Part shown: positions 62,361-64,000 of the stretch, in pieces
Layout: each line of letters begins with the position of its first letter
Position numbering within the stretch: the first letter of the stretch is position 1
NCBI GenBank assembly: GCA_963845695.1
Contig: CAWJTQ010000030.1
Location: 94,729 to 158,728, forward strand
Direction of reading: 5' to 3'
From: CAWJTV01 sp963845695
GTDB taxonomy: Bacteria > Planctomycetota > Planctomycetia > Isosphaerales > Isosphaeraceae
DNA length: 64,000 nt
Program-made: the position numbers and the translations under genes
Notes under the pieces: generated by a model
Seen by the model: only the letters and a program-made list of their open reading frames with translations
The model's database searches: none
What the model was told of the DNA's origin: nothing

Positions 62361-62783
62361 ATGAACCGCGATCCTCTCCAGCGAACGCATTACCAGGGCC
62401 TTCGCAAAGGCGGGCGCAGGCTCGTGCTGGTGGCCAAACTCGTCCAGCTCGGCTTCCTCGGCCTGGGCTTGGCGATCTTTCTGGACCAGTCGCGAACGCT
62501 GCTCTCGGATGCTCAGTTCACCTGGGGCGAGCGGAACATCATGGGAATCATCGCGCTCTCGTCACTGGGCGGGTGCGGGTTCGCAGGCTGGGTGATCGGC
62601 CGATTGATCGCGGTGGCGGCCGAGCTGTTCGACGCGATGGCGGACACCGCCGAGTCGGCCTGGCGGACGACGGAATTGATCGAGCGCCAGGTCGTCCCGA
62701 CCCTGGCGCGGATCGCATCGGCCCTGGAGCAGTCGAGCCACGAACGGACCGAGCCGGCGCGGCACCGCCCGGCCAAACCCTGA
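62361..62783 (+). CDS. Small membrane protein of unknown function
   Basis: The protein is 140 residues with ATG at 62361. Two predicted membrane helices (LVLVAKLVQLGFLGLGLAIF and GIIALSSLGGCGFAGWVIG) are followed by a helical, possibly coiled-coil C-terminal tail (ELFDAMADTAESAWRTTELI). It lies 86 bases after the GNAT gene and 18 bases before the next membrane protein, so it may be co-transcribed with the latter. No family is recognised. Confidence 0.7.
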   Translation: MNRDPLQRTHYQGLRKGGRRLVLVAKLVQLGFLGLGLAIFLDQSRTLLSDAQFTWGERNIMGIIALSSLGGCGFAGWVIGRLIAVAAELFDAMADTAESAWRTTELIERQVVPTLARIASALEQSSHERTEPARHRPAKP

Positions 62784-62801
62784 GAACGGATCGCTACCCC
62801 C

Positions 62802-63856
62802 ATGGAGAAGAGCCCTCAACGTCCGTCCTCGGCCCCGAAACCCGAAGCCGCCCGCGCGGCCGAAGTGCCTGCCGCGACCGAATCGACGTTTGTCCCGTCC
62901 GAGGAGGCGGTCGAGCGACGGTCGCGGCGCTGGCAGTGGATCGGCCTGAGCCTCCTGGCGATCCTGGCCACCGGAGCGGTGGTCGTCATGGTCTACTGGC
63001 CGCGACTCAAGCCGAAACCGCGCGTCCTGGACGAGGTCGAGCACGTGGCCAAGAGCTACCTCGATGCGCTGGTTCGCCAGGACGAGGAGTCCGCCCGCAA
63101 GCTGAGCACCATCGACGAGCCGCCAGCCATCCGTTCGGTACGGAGCTTCGCCCACCAGAAAGTCCACGATCACCAGATCAAGGGCTCGTTCGCACCACTG
63201 GCGACGTTGCACACCAAGATCGACGCGGACTTTGCCTATGATGCCGGAGCCAAGCGGTTCACGCCCAAGAATCCCCTGGGGATCGCCGGTGAGACGCTCG
63301 ACAAGCTTCACGAGGTCGAAGAATCCGCCAAGAAGTCGGACCTTTACGAAAAGATGCAGAGTGGCGATCCCAACGACATCTTCGATGCGGCCGAGCAGTT
63401 CGGCAAAGTCTTCGAAAACCTGTCCAAGACGACGCTCAAACCCGAGCGCATCCTGCCGACCTACAAGATGCTCATCGAGTCGGCCAAGCCGCCACTGCCC
63501 GAACCGGCCAAGGCGCTGGCCCTCGATGTCGCCGAATCGCCCCAGCAATGGGACGGCCTCCTCAAGCGGCCGTTCTGGACGCTCAAGCCGGATGGCCCCT
63601 TCGTCTACGAGCAGGCCGAGGTGACCGCAACAGTGACCGATCGGCTCGCCTCGCTGGGCGACCCGCCGAGTCGATTGCGGTTGAAGCTCGTGCGGTTTCG
63701 ACTCGAAGGCATCGACACCGGCTGGAAAGTCGTCTCGGCCCGTCGCATCCAGCCCGGCGACGAGACGGCGGCACCGACGAAGACTCCCTCGTCTTCCTCA
63801 ACAAGAGTGAAAACCCGCCCAGGCGCTCGCTGGGCGATCCACCGGCGGCGAAGTGA
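62802..63856 (+). CDS. Single-pass membrane protein of unknown function, frame break near the end
   Basis: ATG at 62802. The N-terminal tail is Pro/Ala-rich and cytoplasmic. One membrane helix (about residues 45-65, IGLSLLAILATGAVVVMVYW) is followed by an extracytoplasmic domain of about 285 residues, starting EVEHVAKSYLDALVRQDEES, which looks like an NTF2/Mce-associated type fold. The C-terminus changes frame near 63780, giving LVFLNKSENPPRRSLGDPPA and a stop at 63856. Without the shift the frame would run into the tRNA at 63932 with a basic, atypical tail. Function is unknown. Confidence 0.65.
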
Positions 63857-63931
63857 CCTGAGGCTTTTCCGATGGAAATCTCCAAGCAAGATCGCTAACG
63901 TGGACCGAAGATGGGATCGTCGCACCACGAT

Positions 63932-64000
63932 GGGCGATTAGCTCAGCGGTTAGAGCCCTGCTTTACACGCAGGATGTCAGGGGTTCGAGTCCCTTATCGC
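63932..64000 (+). tRNA. tRNA-Val (anticodon TAC), 3' end outside window
   Basis: The acceptor 5' strand GGGCGAT pairs with ATCGC at the window end (two C and CCA lie beyond). The D-arm is AGCTCAGCGGTTAGAGC. The anticodon arm CCTGC-TTTACAC-GCAGG has anticodon TAC. The T-arm is GGGG-TTCGAGT-CCCT. About 69 of the expected 73-76 bases are present. Confidence 0.95.

Noticed and set aside
62802..63941. Full-length reading of the last membrane protein to 63941
   Set aside because: The final 50 residues turn basic and run into the tRNA start; a frame change near 63780 gives a natural end at 63856.

Overview
The window looks like chromosomal DNA of a GC-rich planctomycete, probably of the Isosphaeraceae/Gemmataceae type. 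This is inferred from content. It has two DUF1559 proteins with pilin-like N-termini and an H-x9-DG motif, very large surface proteins opening with a LEPR-XLL type motif (LEPRRLL near 23.8 kb, LEERRLL near 9.26 kb), a CRTAC/ASPIC-UnbV protein, a kinase-TPR fusion, a Uma2-family protein and a TAT-exported Gfo/Idh oxidoreductase. No rRNA, CRISPR array, prophage or insertion sequence was seen. One tRNA-Val(TAC) runs off the right edge.

Layout. 1-9.4 kb (minus): one giant surface protein with a subtilase-like head, broken into about 20 reading-frame pieces. 10.2-12.5 kb (plus): a DapA-like aldolase and a dihydroorotate-dehydrogenase-like protein. 12.4-18.9 kb (minus): HAD phosphatase, short DUF1559 protein, two small proteins, a beta-propeller protein and an S55 (SpoIVB-type) peptidase whose catalytic motifs lie in reversed order. 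19.3-21.1 kb: short tandem repeats, then a decayed PIN-like gene followed by a DUF433/PIN-like toxin-antitoxin-type pair. 21.2-31.3 kb: a kinase-TPR gene divergent from a giant RHS/YD-repeat surface protein. 31.8 kb: Uma2-family protein. 32.7-45.5 kb: a two-pump efflux region with an AcrB-like RND pump, a haem protein, a PadR regulator, a CusA-like pump with a large insertion, a CusB-like adaptor and a TolC-like lipoprotein; a VapD-like gene lies in the middle on the opposite strand. 45.5-47.3 kb: a secreted protein and a ROK regulator. 48.5-55.2 kb: lipoprotein plus DUF1559 protein, a membrane-bound sulfatase-fold protein and a CRTAC protein. 55.2-58.7 kb: NagX/DUF5009-like acyltransferase and a Gfo/Idh oxidoreductase. 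59.1-62.3 kb: a tightly coupled three-gene operon (enolase-superfamily racemase, M20 hydrolase, GNAT transferase) that matches the known N-succinyl route converting D- to L-amino acids. 62.4-64 kb: two small membrane proteins and the tRNA.

Many genes (about half of the protein-coding total) are split by single-base frame changes. Several of these can be placed at short runs of C or A, and the protein reads on sensibly in the next frame. I therefore annotate each as one gene and treat most breaks as probable consensus errors. Truly decayed genes cannot be excluded, and the PIN-like copy at 19.8 kb is the best candidate for one. Function and cell location of most surface proteins are inferred from domain resemblance only.
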